A stretch of DNA of 64,000 nt from Aequorivita viscosa (lineage in GTDB: Bacteria > Bacteroidota > Bacteroidia > Flavobacteriales > Flavobacteriaceae): NCBI RefSeq assembly GCF_900106795.1, contig NZ_FNNS01000003.1:62001-126000 (forward strand). Reading direction: 5' to 3'. How positions within the stretch are numbered: position 1 is the stretch's first letter; each line of letters begins with the position of its first letter. The position numbers and the translations under genes were made by a program. Positions 53,253 to 61,016 of the stretch are shown piece after piece. The notes beneath the pieces were generated by a model. The model saw nothing but the letters and a program-made list of their open reading frames with translations. It was not told the origin of the DNA and did no database searches.

Positions 53253-53897
53253 TTAGGATCCAGATTTTTTAGGTTCTGCCTCTGATAATTTCTGAGGAAA
53301 CAGTTTCTGAACGACCTCGAGTTTTTCTTGTAACAAATCTTTATCGCCTTTATAGCTTCCTTCATCCAGAGCTTTACTCATTTCTGTAAACTTCCAACCA
53401 TAAAGTCTTTGTGATTCTCTATCTCTTAAATAATTATAAGCTGCTACCAATTCATTTTGAACAGCGATATACATTTTATATGAGGTAAGTCTGTCATTTT
53501 GGACTGATATTACTGCCTTATCTGGATTGTCCGATGACTTTGGATTATGCTTGTTTGGGTTGTCAGCCATACCACCCTTACAATAATTACAGTATTCTGC
53601 AGTTCCAGCTGGAGCGCCTCCATTATCTAGGAAGTTGATAGCGGCCTTACGAAGGTCTTTAAGCTCCATTAGGTTATCATCTACCAATAATTGGTCCTGT
53701 CTGTTTACGTTTACAATAAAGAGGTTTTTTTCCTTTATTATAACCTTTTCATCTGTTGGCGGTTCCTTAGGTGGCAATTGTCTCGCAATACCTTTATCCT
53801 TTTCGATGGTTGTTGTAACCAAGAAAAAGATAAGCAACAGGAATGCGATGTCTGCCATAGACCCTGCGTTTACTTCTGGTGTTGCTCTTCTTGCCAT
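53253..53897 (-). CDS. exbD: ExbD/TolR family biopolymer transport protein (first copy), with CxxC insert
   Basis: 214 residues. The N-terminus has the ExbD helix with the key Asp (NAGSMADIAFLLLIFFLVTT, about 11-30). The periplasmic part is enlarged and contains EYCNYCKGGM (a CxxC pair, about residues 106-109) within a polar insert, followed by VSVQNDRLTSY-like beta-strand sequence and a C-terminal helix. The Cys pair could form a disulfide or bind metal; I believe related flavobacterial proteins carry it. Located 3 bp downstream of the 140-residue membrane protein gene. Confidence 0.9.
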   Translation of the reverse strand: MARRATPEVNAGSMADIAFLLLIFFLVTTTIEKDKGIARQLPPKEPPTDEKVIIKEKNLFIVNVNRQDQLLVDDNLMELKDLRKAAINFLDNGGAPAGTAEYCNYCKGGMADNPNKHNPKSSDNPDKAVISVQNDRLTSYKMYIAVQNELVAAYNYLRDRESQRLYGWKFTEMSKALDEGSYKGDKDLLQEKLEVVQKLFPQKLSEAEPKKSGS

Positions 53898-53900
53898 AAT

Positions 53901-54323
53901 TTATTTAATTACTTTTTTAACTCCGCTTAAAACCATTGCTCCAATAGCTAAAATGCCCAATATGTAAAATACATATAGACCAGTGTCTATCCATTTTGCG
54001 CCACTGGCAGAAAGGGATACATCGCGCATTTGCATTGGGGTTCCATCTGCTAGAGCGTACGAAACAATTACAATTAGCAGAAAAGCTCCAATTGAGATTA
54101 ATGTGTTCTTAATATTTCCAGAGAAAACTCCTTTTATAACAAAGAAAAGTACAAATGCTACTGTAATGGCAAGCGTTATATACGCCACATACAAGAAACC
54201 ATCTAAGCCTTCCCCTGTGTCGATTACTTCTTGATCACCTTTCACGATGATCATTGCAAGAAAAATAATCCCTGCAACGCTAAGAAGCAATGCTACTATT
54301 TTTAAAATTTTATGTAATGACAT
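53901..54323 (-). CDS. Small polytopic membrane protein of the exbB-exbD operon
   Basis: 140 residues, four hydrophobic helices (about 7-26, 44-66, 74-95, 116-135). No recognised family motif. Flanked by exbB (12 bp upstream) and exbD (3 bp downstream) on the same strand, a conserved-looking position in Flavobacteriia, so it is probably part of or accessory to the ExbB/ExbD complex; that is inference from position only. Confidence 0.75.
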   Translation of the reverse strand: MSLHKILKIVALLLSVAGIIFLAMIIVKGDQEVIDTGEGLDGFLYVAYITLAITVAFVLFFVIKGVFSGNIKNTLISIGAFLLIVIVSYALADGTPMQMRDVSLSASGAKWIDTGLYVFYILGILAIGAMVLSGVKKVIK

Positions 54324-54335
54324 CTTGTGGTTTGT

Positions 54336-55148
54336 TTAGATTTTGTTTTTTACTTTATAGTCGAACAGCATATCGATTAAAGTGATAGAAGCATCTTCCA
54401 TACTGTTAACAATACTATCGATTTTTGCGATAATATAGTTGTAGAAAATTTGAAGGATAATTGCAACGATCAAACCGAATACTGTTGTTAAAAGAGCTAC
54501 TTTAATACCTCCTGCAACCAACGACGGGTTCATATCTCCTGCTGCCTGAATTTTATCGAATGCATCAATCATACCAATTACAGTTCCCATGAAACCAAGC
54601 ATAGGTGCAATTGCGATAAATAAAGAAATCCAAGAAACGTTCTTTTCAAGTTGTCCCATTTGTACACCTCCGTAAGCTACAACTGCTTTTTCAGCAACAT
54701 CAACGCCTTCATCTGCACGATCAAGACCTTGATAGTAGATAGAAGCAACTGGGCCTTTTGTGTTTCGGCATACTTCTTTAGCAGCTTCAACTCCACCGCT
54801 ATTAAGTGCATCCTCCACTTCTTGAGCTAGCTTCTGAGTGTTTGTTGTTGAAAGATTAAGATAAATAATTCTTTCGATAGCGATTGCCAGTCCAAGAATA
54901 AGACACAATAGTACAATCCCCATAAATGCAGGTCCACCTTCTACAAAACGTTCTTTTAGTTCTTGGTGAAATCCTTTTGTTTCAGTACTGGCTGCAGTAG
55001 CTGCATCGTCCTGAATAAAAGTAACTGTAGCTGCTGTGAGCAAAGCTTGTGAACTGTTTGGCATTGTTTGCGCCGTTGCGGCGTTTGCGTTTAACGAGCC
55101 CACAAATACCATTGCGGCAACCGCCATAATAGAGAATAATTTTTTCAT
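54336..55148 (-). CDS. exbB: MotA/TolQ/ExbB proton channel family protein
   Basis: 270 residues. It begins with a signal-like or extra helix (MKKLFSIMAVAAMVFVGSLN) and an Ala/Thr-rich linker, then the three ExbB helices: near 70-92, 173-195 (WISLFIAIAPMLGFMGTVIGMIDAF) and 215-240. GTVIGM is the family signature. Forms the inner-membrane proton channel with the two ExbD proteins encoded downstream. A CAAANNTA element at 55252-55259 upstream is a possible -7 box. Confidence 0.93.
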   Translation of the reverse strand: MKKLFSIMAVAAMVFVGSLNANAATAQTMPNSSQALLTAATVTFIQDDAATAASTETKGFHQELKERFVEGGPAFMGIVLLCLILGLAIAIERIIYLNLSTTNTQKLAQEVEDALNSGGVEAAKEVCRNTKGPVASIYYQGLDRADEGVDVAEKAVVAYGGVQMGQLEKNVSWISLFIAIAPMLGFMGTVIGMIDAFDKIQAAGDMNPSLVAGGIKVALLTTVFGLIVAIILQIFYNYIIAKIDSIVNSMEDASITLIDMLFDYKVKNKI

Positions 55149-55492
55149 TGCTATCGACTTAAGGTTTGATTTTTAGTTAAGGGTTTAAAGATATAAAATA
55201 AATTAGTTAAACTACAAGAATAATAATCTACACTGCATTTGGCAGTATTTGCAAAGTTATAAGAATATTAAGTTTTCATGATAGGTTTTTTCTTATTGAA
55301 CGTTAAACGTTATAATGCAAAACTTGTTGTAAAAGTTGCGTTTTAGTTTTTGTTCTTTAATTACTCAGTAAGTATAAAAGCGATTTAAAAATATTTCACG
55401 ACGTATTACTGATTCAAAGGCAATTATAGCTTACTATTCATAAATTCATTTGAAGCTTGCGCCAATAAATTTACAGTTTGAAAACGTATTCG
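55149..55492. other. Intergenic region upstream of exbB
   Basis: 344 bp, AT-rich, no coding frame. On the minus strand TAACTTTG at 55252-55259 matches the -7 consensus, and AACGTTAAACGTT at 55299-55311 is a repeated palindromic hexamer about 40 bp upstream of it. No RNA gene recognised apart from the tRNA beginning at 55493. Confidence 0.5.
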
Positions 55493-55580
55493 CAGAGAGG
55501 AAGGGATTCGAACCCTCGATACGCTTTTGGCGTATACACACTTTCCAGGCGTGCGCCTTCGACCACTCGGCCACCTCTCT
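55493..55580 (-). tRNA. tRNA-Ser (anticodon GGA)
   Basis: 88 nt on the minus strand. Acceptor stem AGAGAGG/CCTCTCT with discriminator G; D-arm GTGGCCGAGTGGTC; anticodon loop CTGGAAA giving GGA; long class II variable arm (TATACGCC...GGCGTA-type pairing); T-loop GGTTCGAATCC. CCA is not encoded. It reads UCC and, by wobble, UCU. Confidence 0.97.
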
Positions 55581-55718
55581 ATTTAATTTTGTTCCTTTCG
55601 AATTTTCAGGATCAATGGCCAGAAAATATTTCAAATACACTAGGAAGACGCATTTCTTCCAATCGATTGCCAAATATCAAAAAAAAATCCCACCCATAAA
55701 ATAATTTAGGAGGTTAAT

Positions 55719-56747
55719 TTAACTCATTTCTCCGCGAAGGGAGGTTTCAAATATGGTTTTGAAACTAGTAGCCGATATATTTTGTCCTAATAAATACATT
55801 AATTTAGCCAATGCTGCTTCTGTTGTGCAATCTTTTCCGCTAATTATGCCAATTTTCTTTAAATCTGTGCTTGTTTCATATAATCCCATATTTACGCTCC
55901 CACCTGCACATTGCGTTATATTAACTACGGGAATTCCTCGTTTTATAACCGATTTAAGTAAATCTAAAAACCACTTAACGTTAGTTACATTCCCAGTTCC
56001 ATAGGTTTCTATGATTAATCCTTTCAGGTCTGGATAAGAAAACAGATGCTTTAATGTGGCTTCTTCCATTCCAGGAAACATTTTTACTAGCATAATATTG
56101 CTTTCTAATGTTTTGTGAACTATCAATTTTTTTCGTCGATTTGGTTTGTAAAGTGCTTTGTCATTGACAACCAAGTTTACGCCGCTTATTACTAAATCTG
56201 GATAATTAAGAGAAGCAAAGGCTTCAAAGTGTTCTGCGTTAATCTTGGTCGTTCTGTTTGCTCGGTATAATTTATATTCAAAATAGAGGCATACCTCAGC
56301 TATTTTAGATACACCTTTTTCTTTAAGTGCAGCAATTTGAATAGACGTAATAAGGTTTTCTTTGGCATCGGTGCGTAAATCTCCGATAGGAAGTTGTGAT
56401 CCAGTAAAAATCACAGGTTTTCCTAAGTTTTCCAACATAAAACTTAAGGCAGATGCAGTGTACGACATGGTGTCGCTACCGTGAAGAACGACAAATCCAT
56501 CCATCGATTCGTAATTTTCCTCAATAATAGATGCAATTTCCACCCAATACTTAGGATCCATATTTGAACTGTCAATGGGTTCTGCGAAGGTTGTGGTTTT
56601 AATGTTACAATCAAGAAGCTTGAGCTCTGGAATGTGATTGAGCAATTCGTCAAAGTTGAAGTTGCGAAGTGCGCCAGTATCAAAATCTTTGATCATCCCA
56701 ATGGTTCCACCAGTATATATAAGGAGTATATTTGGTTTCTTAGTCAT
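55719..56747 (-). CDS. ansA: Type I (cytoplasmic) L-asparaginase
   Basis: 342 residues from ATG 56747 (an earlier TTG/ATG frame would run into tatD). Asparagine to aspartate plus ammonia. The catalytic Thr motif TGGTIGM is at about residues 14-20 and the second, HGSDTMSYTASAL, at about 91-103, holding the Thr-Asp-Lys triad region. There is no signal peptide, which fits type I. It lies 13 bp downstream of tatD on the same strand, so they are probably co-transcribed. Confidence 0.95.
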   Translation of the reverse strand: MTKKPNILLIYTGGTIGMIKDFDTGALRNFNFDELLNHIPELKLLDCNIKTTTFAEPIDSSNMDPKYWVEIASIIEENYESMDGFVVLHGSDTMSYTASALSFMLENLGKPVIFTGSQLPIGDLRTDAKENLITSIQIAALKEKGVSKIAEVCLYFEYKLYRANRTTKINAEHFEAFASLNYPDLVISGVNLVVNDKALYKPNRRKKLIVHKTLESNIMLVKMFPGMEEATLKHLFSYPDLKGLIIETYGTGNVTNVKWFLDLLKSVIKRGIPVVNITQCAGGSVNMGLYETSTDLKKIGIISGKDCTTEAALAKLMYLLGQNISATSFKTIFETSLRGEMS

Positions 56748-56760
56748 ATTGCTTACACAT

Positions 56761-57525
56761 TTATATGCCAAAAACGGCTTTGGAGTTTTCGGTGGTTATT
56801 TGGGCTATTTCGGCTTCAGGTACATTGTATATTTCAGAAAGCTTTTTACATATTAAAGTTAAATAACTGCTTTCATTTCGTTTTCCTCGAAAGGGCACCG
56901 GAGCAAGATAGGGCGAATCTGTTTCCAAAACGATATGTTTAAGCGGAATCTTATTTAAAAATGTGTCAATTTTTCCATTCTTAAAAGTTACCACACCGCC
57001 AATCCCGAGTTTCATATTATACGAAATAGCTTGCTGCGCTTGTTCAAAAGTTCCGGTGAAGCAATGAAAAATTCCGAAGAGATTGTCATCTTTTTCAGTT
57101 TCCAATACCTCAAATATTTCGTCGAATGCATCACGGCAATGAATAACGATAGGTAATTTGTACTTTTTAGCTAATTGTATTTGTCGTTTAAAAGCGATTT
57201 TTTGAATTTCCAAAGTAGAAGTGTCCCAATACAAATCGATTCCTATTTCGCCAACGGCATAAAAATTTCTTTTTTTAAAGTGCGCTTCAACCAAATTCAA
57301 TTCTGATTCGTAGTTTTCCTTTACAGATGTAGGATGTAGACCCATCATCAAAAACACCTGTGTGGGATATTCTTTTTCTAACGAGAACATAGCGTCTGTA
57401 TAGCTTGAATCTATCGCAGGAATAAAAAACCGATCTATTCCTTGATCGAAGGCGCGCTTCATCATTTCGGCTCGATCGTCTTTAAAAGCTTCACTATATA
57501 AATGAGTGTGGGTATCTGTCAACAT
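56761..57525 (-). CDS. tatD: TatD family metal-dependent hydrolase (DNase)
   Basis: 254 residues from ATG 57525. TIM-barrel metallohydrolase: metal ligands in LTDTHTHLYSEAF (residues 2-14), GEIGIDLYWD (about 92-101), IVIHCRDAFDE (about 124-134), GIFHCFTG (about 152-159) and ETDSPYLAP (about 204-212). It has 3'-5' exonuclease/DNase activity in homologues. A longer frame to 57579 would enter the divergent protease gene and is less likely. A -7 element lies only 5 bp upstream of the start. Confidence 0.95.
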   Translation of the reverse strand: MLTDTHTHLYSEAFKDDRAEMMKRAFDQGIDRFFIPAIDSSYTDAMFSLEKEYPTQVFLMMGLHPTSVKENYESELNLVEAHFKKRNFYAVGEIGIDLYWDTSTLEIQKIAFKRQIQLAKKYKLPIVIHCRDAFDEIFEVLETEKDDNLFGIFHCFTGTFEQAQQAISYNMKLGIGGVVTFKNGKIDTFLNKIPLKHIVLETDSPYLAPVPFRGKRNESSYLTLICKKLSEIYNVPEAEIAQITTENSKAVFGI

Positions 57526-57530
57526 AGCTA

Positions 57531-57538
57531 CAAAGCTA
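57531..57538 (-). promoter_or_regulatory. -7 element for tatD-ansA
   Basis: On the minus strand TAGCTTTG, a full match to TAnnTTTG, just 5 bp before the tatD ATG; if used, the mRNA would be leaderless. No clear -33 element. Confidence 0.35.
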
Positions 57539-57567
57539 CCAATTTTGTTTACTATCTTTACTGAAAA

Positions 57568-58008
57568 ATGCCAATGCAATTACGTAAATTTATCGAGGCT
57601 CACGGCTTCTTTCGTATTCCTCTTAAAAAACTTATTACAGGACATTACTTGTTTTCGGCAAAAATAAATGGCGTTAAGGGTAATTTTATTCTCGATACAG
57701 GAGCTTCTACAAGTTGTATTGGTTTTACCGAAAGTGAAAGGTTTTTATTAGTAAGTGAAGACAGTCTTATTAAAGCAGCTGGTGCCGGGGCGACCAATAT
57801 GGAAACAATGTTGTCTAGAAATAACACATTTGCCATTAAAGAATGGGAAATCTCAGACATGGATTTTGTGTTGTTTGACCTTTCCCACGTAAACGAAGCA
57901 TTAAGGCAAGTGGATGAAAAATCTGTACACGGAATTATTGGTGCTGACTTCTTAAAACATCATCGCGCGGTGATAGATTATGGCAGAAATTGCTTTTATG
58001 TGAAATAG
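57568..58008 (+). CDS. Retropepsin-like aspartic protease family protein
   Basis: 146 residues, single domain. The active-site motif is FILDTGASTSCIG (about residues 44-56, Asp-Thr-Gly), and the second hydrophobic-Gly segment VHGIIGADFLKHHRAVIDY lies near 119-137: the layout of bacterial retropepsin-like/TIGR02281-type proteases, which act as homodimers. There is no signal peptide, so it is probably cytoplasmic. Substrate unknown. Divergent from tatD. Confidence 0.85.
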   Translation: MPMQLRKFIEAHGFFRIPLKKLITGHYLFSAKINGVKGNFILDTGASTSCIGFTESERFLLVSEDSLIKAAGAGATNMETMLSRNNTFAIKEWEISDMDFVLFDLSHVNEALRQVDEKSVHGIIGADFLKHHRAVIDYGRNCFYVK

Positions 58009-58081
58009 AAAGTGTCTTTAGCCCTAAGTATGTTCAATAATTTAAGTATTTTTATATTTAAATTGAACTTAATAAACCGGC

Positions 58082-60088
58082 TTGAAGAAAATTATCCCCT
58101 TATTCTTTATTATTGGGCTCTATCCTTTTTTCGGGTATTGCCAGGATATTTTGCATTACGAAAAAATCGCTAACTCTAGCGAATCGGATGAGGAAAGGCT
58201 AGTAGCTTTAGATAGTTTATTAATCCGAACTTTTTCCTCTAACCCCAAAGCGTTTATAGAGTATAGTCTTCAATATATTGAACTTGCAGAATCAATGGAC
58301 AGCATTGAAGATGCTGCCAGAAAAGCAATGAATTTACAACGTCCGCTAACCAATTTTGCTGGTGACCCAATGAAGGCCGTTGAAATAATCGAAAAAGTTC
58401 TAGAAAAAAAACACAAAATTAAGGACAGTCTATTGTTAGGAGGACTCTACCTTAAAAGAGGAAGAGCGCTCGCAAAAGGAAACCTAGAAAGGGCTATTGA
58501 AGACTATACTACTGCGTTGGTAAATTTTTCTAAACACGATACACTTAATAAAGCCGATGCTTATCTTTTTAGAGGGCAAGCCTATTCAAGCATGGGAAAA
58601 TTTGTAAAAGCTAGTGAAAACTTTACTCAAGCTTATACGCGATATGAAGACAAAAAAGAATACGCCTACATGGTTTATGCGCAACAAGGCGTAATTAACA
58701 TGTTTAGTATGAATGGTTTTTATGATAAAGCCAAGAAAGAACGGGACCTACTCATAAGCAAAATGAAATTACTTGAATTGGATTCATATTTAGCGGGCGA
58801 ATATTACAATCAAGCAATTGATTATCGAAAAATGGGGGAGGGCGAACTTGAATTCAAATCACTGCTGAAAGCTGAAGAATTGTACGATAAAACTCCTTCG
58901 AATAAATCTACATTTCTAGGAATCCACGCCATGTTAATTGTTTACTACTGCGAGAACAATCAGTTTGTTGAGGCAAAACGACATTTGGATTTAATTGAAG
59001 CTTTAGACTACAACTTTTCGGGCGACATTGCATCCGAAATTAACTATCTAAGTGGAAAAGCAGCCTATCTAAAAGCTACAGGCGAATTAGAATCGGCGTT
59101 AACTTTGGCAAAAACAAAGCTCGAACTAGCCCGGCAACTAGGAATTGAAGATGAGATTATGGCGAGTCATAATTTGCTTTCAGACATTTATTTTTGTGCA
59201 GGCGATTTACTCGAAAGTATTGAAAGTTCTAAAGCCGCAGCAGAATTAAAAGATATTATCTACAATAAAAGTAACACCAATGCCTTGCTTTATTATCAAA
59301 CTTTATATGAAGCTGAGAAGCGAGAAAAAGAACTAGTTAAAAAAAATGCAAGTATTAGTCTTTTAGAAAAAGATAATGAATCGTTTAAAAAGGCAGCTCT
59401 TTTTGGAGGGATTGCTATTCTCTTGTTTTTTGGAGTAATTTTATTATACAGAAACCAACTTCATTTAAAAGAAAACAAATTACTTCACGAGAAATTTAGT
59501 CAGGAATTGTTGGTTTTTCAAGAAAATGAAAGAAGACGAATTTCGAAGGATTTGCACGACGGAATTGGGCAGCAGTTACTTGTCATTAAAAATAGATTGA
59601 TGCTTGCGGGAGATGAAGACACCAAGGATATGGTAAACCAAACGATTGAAGAAGTGAGAGGCATTTCGCGAGATTTATATCCGTTTCAACTTCAAGAATT
59701 GGGTATTACCAAAGCTATTGAATACACTTTAGATCAAATTGATGAGAATACTACGCTGTTTATTTCTTCTGAAATAGATAATATAGACAATATTTTTTCT
59801 AAAGAAGATGAAGTAAATATCTACAGAATCGTTCAGGAAAGCTTAAGTAACATTCTTAAACACGCCCAAGCTGGGGCGGGGAAAATATTGATTAAAAAAT
59901 TAGAAAAAAATGTCATTATCTCTATAGAAGATAATGGTAGCGGTTTTGACTTTAGTGAGCGATATAAAAATTCAAAGTCCCTTGGTCTTAAAACGTTATT
60001 AGAGCGTACCAAAGTTTTAAATGGCCAAATGAAAGTCAATACTAAGAAAGATAGCGGTACTTTAATCGAATTTCAATTTCCGATATGA
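58082..60088 (+). CDS. TPR-containing sensor histidine kinase (NarX/LytS-like, HisKA_3)
   Basis: 668 residues from a TTG start giving MKKIIPLFFIIGLYPFFGYC, a signal peptide. Periplasmic tetratricopeptide-type helices (about 60-420, e.g. LNKADAYLFRGQAYSSMGKF), one membrane helix (about 436-456), a short coiled coil, then a HisKA_3 dimerisation domain with phospho-acceptor H492 in RRRISKDLHDGIGQQL, and a HATPase with VQESLSNILKHA (N box) and EDNGSGFD (G box). It pairs with the response regulator whose start overlaps its stop by 4 bp. The sensed signal is unknown. Confidence 0.93.
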   Translation: MKKIIPLFFIIGLYPFFGYCQDILHYEKIANSSESDEERLVALDSLLIRTFSSNPKAFIEYSLQYIELAESMDSIEDAARKAMNLQRPLTNFAGDPMKAVEIIEKVLEKKHKIKDSLLLGGLYLKRGRALAKGNLERAIEDYTTALVNFSKHDTLNKADAYLFRGQAYSSMGKFVKASENFTQAYTRYEDKKEYAYMVYAQQGVINMFSMNGFYDKAKKERDLLISKMKLLELDSYLAGEYYNQAIDYRKMGEGELEFKSLLKAEELYDKTPSNKSTFLGIHAMLIVYYCENNQFVEAKRHLDLIEALDYNFSGDIASEINYLSGKAAYLKATGELESALTLAKTKLELARQLGIEDEIMASHNLLSDIYFCAGDLLESIESSKAAAELKDIIYNKSNTNALLYYQTLYEAEKREKELVKKNASISLLEKDNESFKKAALFGGIAILLFFGVILLYRNQLHLKENKLLHEKFSQELLVFQENERRRISKDLHDGIGQQLLVIKNRLMLAGDEDTKDMVNQTIEEVRGISRDLYPFQLQELGITKAIEYTLDQIDENTTLFISSEIDNIDNIFSKEDEVNIYRIVQESLSNILKHAQAGAGKILIKKLEKNVIISIEDNGSGFDFSERYKNSKSLGLKTLLERTKVLNGQMKVNTKKDSGTLIEFQFPI

Positions 60089-60726
60089 CACACTTGATAA
60101 ATCCCTCGATAATTATTGCAGACGACCATCCCCTTTTATTAAAAGGATTGCGAGATTTTTTAGTCGAAAAGGACTATAATTTAATTGGTAGTGGAAAAGA
60201 TGGTCGTGAAGCTTATAACTTGATAGTTCACGAAAAACCAGACATTGCCATATTAGACATACAAATGCCTTATATGTCAGGAATTGAAATTGCTCAAAAA
60301 TGTGCCAATCAAAATATCGAAACTAAAATTGTTTTAATAACCCTTCATAAAGAAAAAGAATTATACCAAAAGGCAAAAGAGTTAAATATATACGGATATA
60401 TTTTAAAGGAATTTGCGCTGGAGGAAATTGAAACGTGCATTCAAACCGTAAAAACAGGCGAGCCTTTTTTTAGTGAAAAGCTTAAAGAATTAATAGGCGT
60501 AGTGTTTGTAGAAGATTCAGAACTTAATAAGCTTACTCCTTCAGAAAAAAAGATACTAAAATTAATCGCCCAAGATAAAACGAATAAGGAAATAGCTTCA
60601 CATCTTTTTATTTCTTATCGTACGGTTGAAAAACACCGTTCAAACATCATTACAAAACTAGACCTTGAACCTAAAACAAACAGCCTGCTGATTTGGGCAA
60701 AAGAGCATCAAAGTAAATTGACTTAA
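60085..60726 (+). CDS. LuxR/NarL family response regulator
   Basis: 213 residues. Receiver domain (about 6-125) with acidic pocket IIADDHP, phospho-acceptor D58 in AILDIQMPYMSG, and Lys in YILKEFALEE; then a GerE/LuxR-type HTH (about 148-205): LTPSEKKILKLIAQDKTNKE and SYRTVEKHRSNI. Overlaps the kinase gene by 4 bp, so they are a matched pair. Target genes unknown. Confidence 0.95.
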   Translation: MTHLINPSIIIADDHPLLLKGLRDFLVEKDYNLIGSGKDGREAYNLIVHEKPDIAILDIQMPYMSGIEIAQKCANQNIETKIVLITLHKEKELYQKAKELNIYGYILKEFALEEIETCIQTVKTGEPFFSEKLKELIGVVFVEDSELNKLTPSEKKILKLIAQDKTNKEIASHLFISYRTVEKHRSNIITKLDLEPKTNSLLIWAKEHQSKLT

Positions 60727-60757
60727 TGTTCGTAACCGTTTTTAGTTAGTATAAAAT

Positions 60758-60773
60758 TACGTGTTACCACGTA
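60758..60773 (+). terminator. Weak hairpin after the two-component pair
   Basis: TACGTG and CACGTA with a 4-nt loop, followed by TTTTA; 32 bp after the response-regulator stop. The short stem makes this a modest terminator candidate. Confidence 0.4.
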
Positions 60774-60877
60774 TTTTAAAGCTCACTTTTGAATCGCATC
60801 TTTACAATGTGAAAGATGTAATATCTTTTTGTAGTAAAGTTTTAAATGCATCAGGCTAAGATATTGTAAAACTTAAG

Positions 60878-60918
60878 TTTTAATGAGTCGAGTTGTCAAC
60901 TAGCTGCACTCATTAAAA
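60878..60918. repeat. 11-bp inverted repeat between the response regulator and sucB genes
   Basis: Arms at 60878-60888 and 60908-60918 pair perfectly (TTTAATGAGT core and its complement), and the 19-nt centre itself contains a small palindrome (AGTTGTCAACT). It lies in a 290-bp gap without genes. Could be RNA structure or a regulator site; nothing else supports either. Confidence 0.4.
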
Positions 60919-60967
60919 TTGATAAAAAAAGTTAAGTTGTCTTAGAATGAGTTAGCCTAACTAACCA

Positions 60968-60997
60968 AAAAAATCCGGTCGATCGACCGGATTTTTT
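60968..60997. terminator. Terminator for sucA-sucB
   Basis: A perfect 30-bp palindrome centred on GATC: stem about 13 bp with a GATC loop, A-run on one side and T-run on the other, so it works in both directions. It lies 19 bp after the sucB stop (minus strand). Confidence 0.9.
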
Positions 60998-61016
60998 GTA
61001 TTATAAAGACAATTCG

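Noticed and set aside
55446-55704. Three open frames of 73-84 codons on both strands around 55.5 kb, including RGRDSNPR- and EGSNPFLSA-type peptides
   Set aside because: They run across tRNA-Ser(GGA); these peptides are a well-known artefact of translating tRNA genes.
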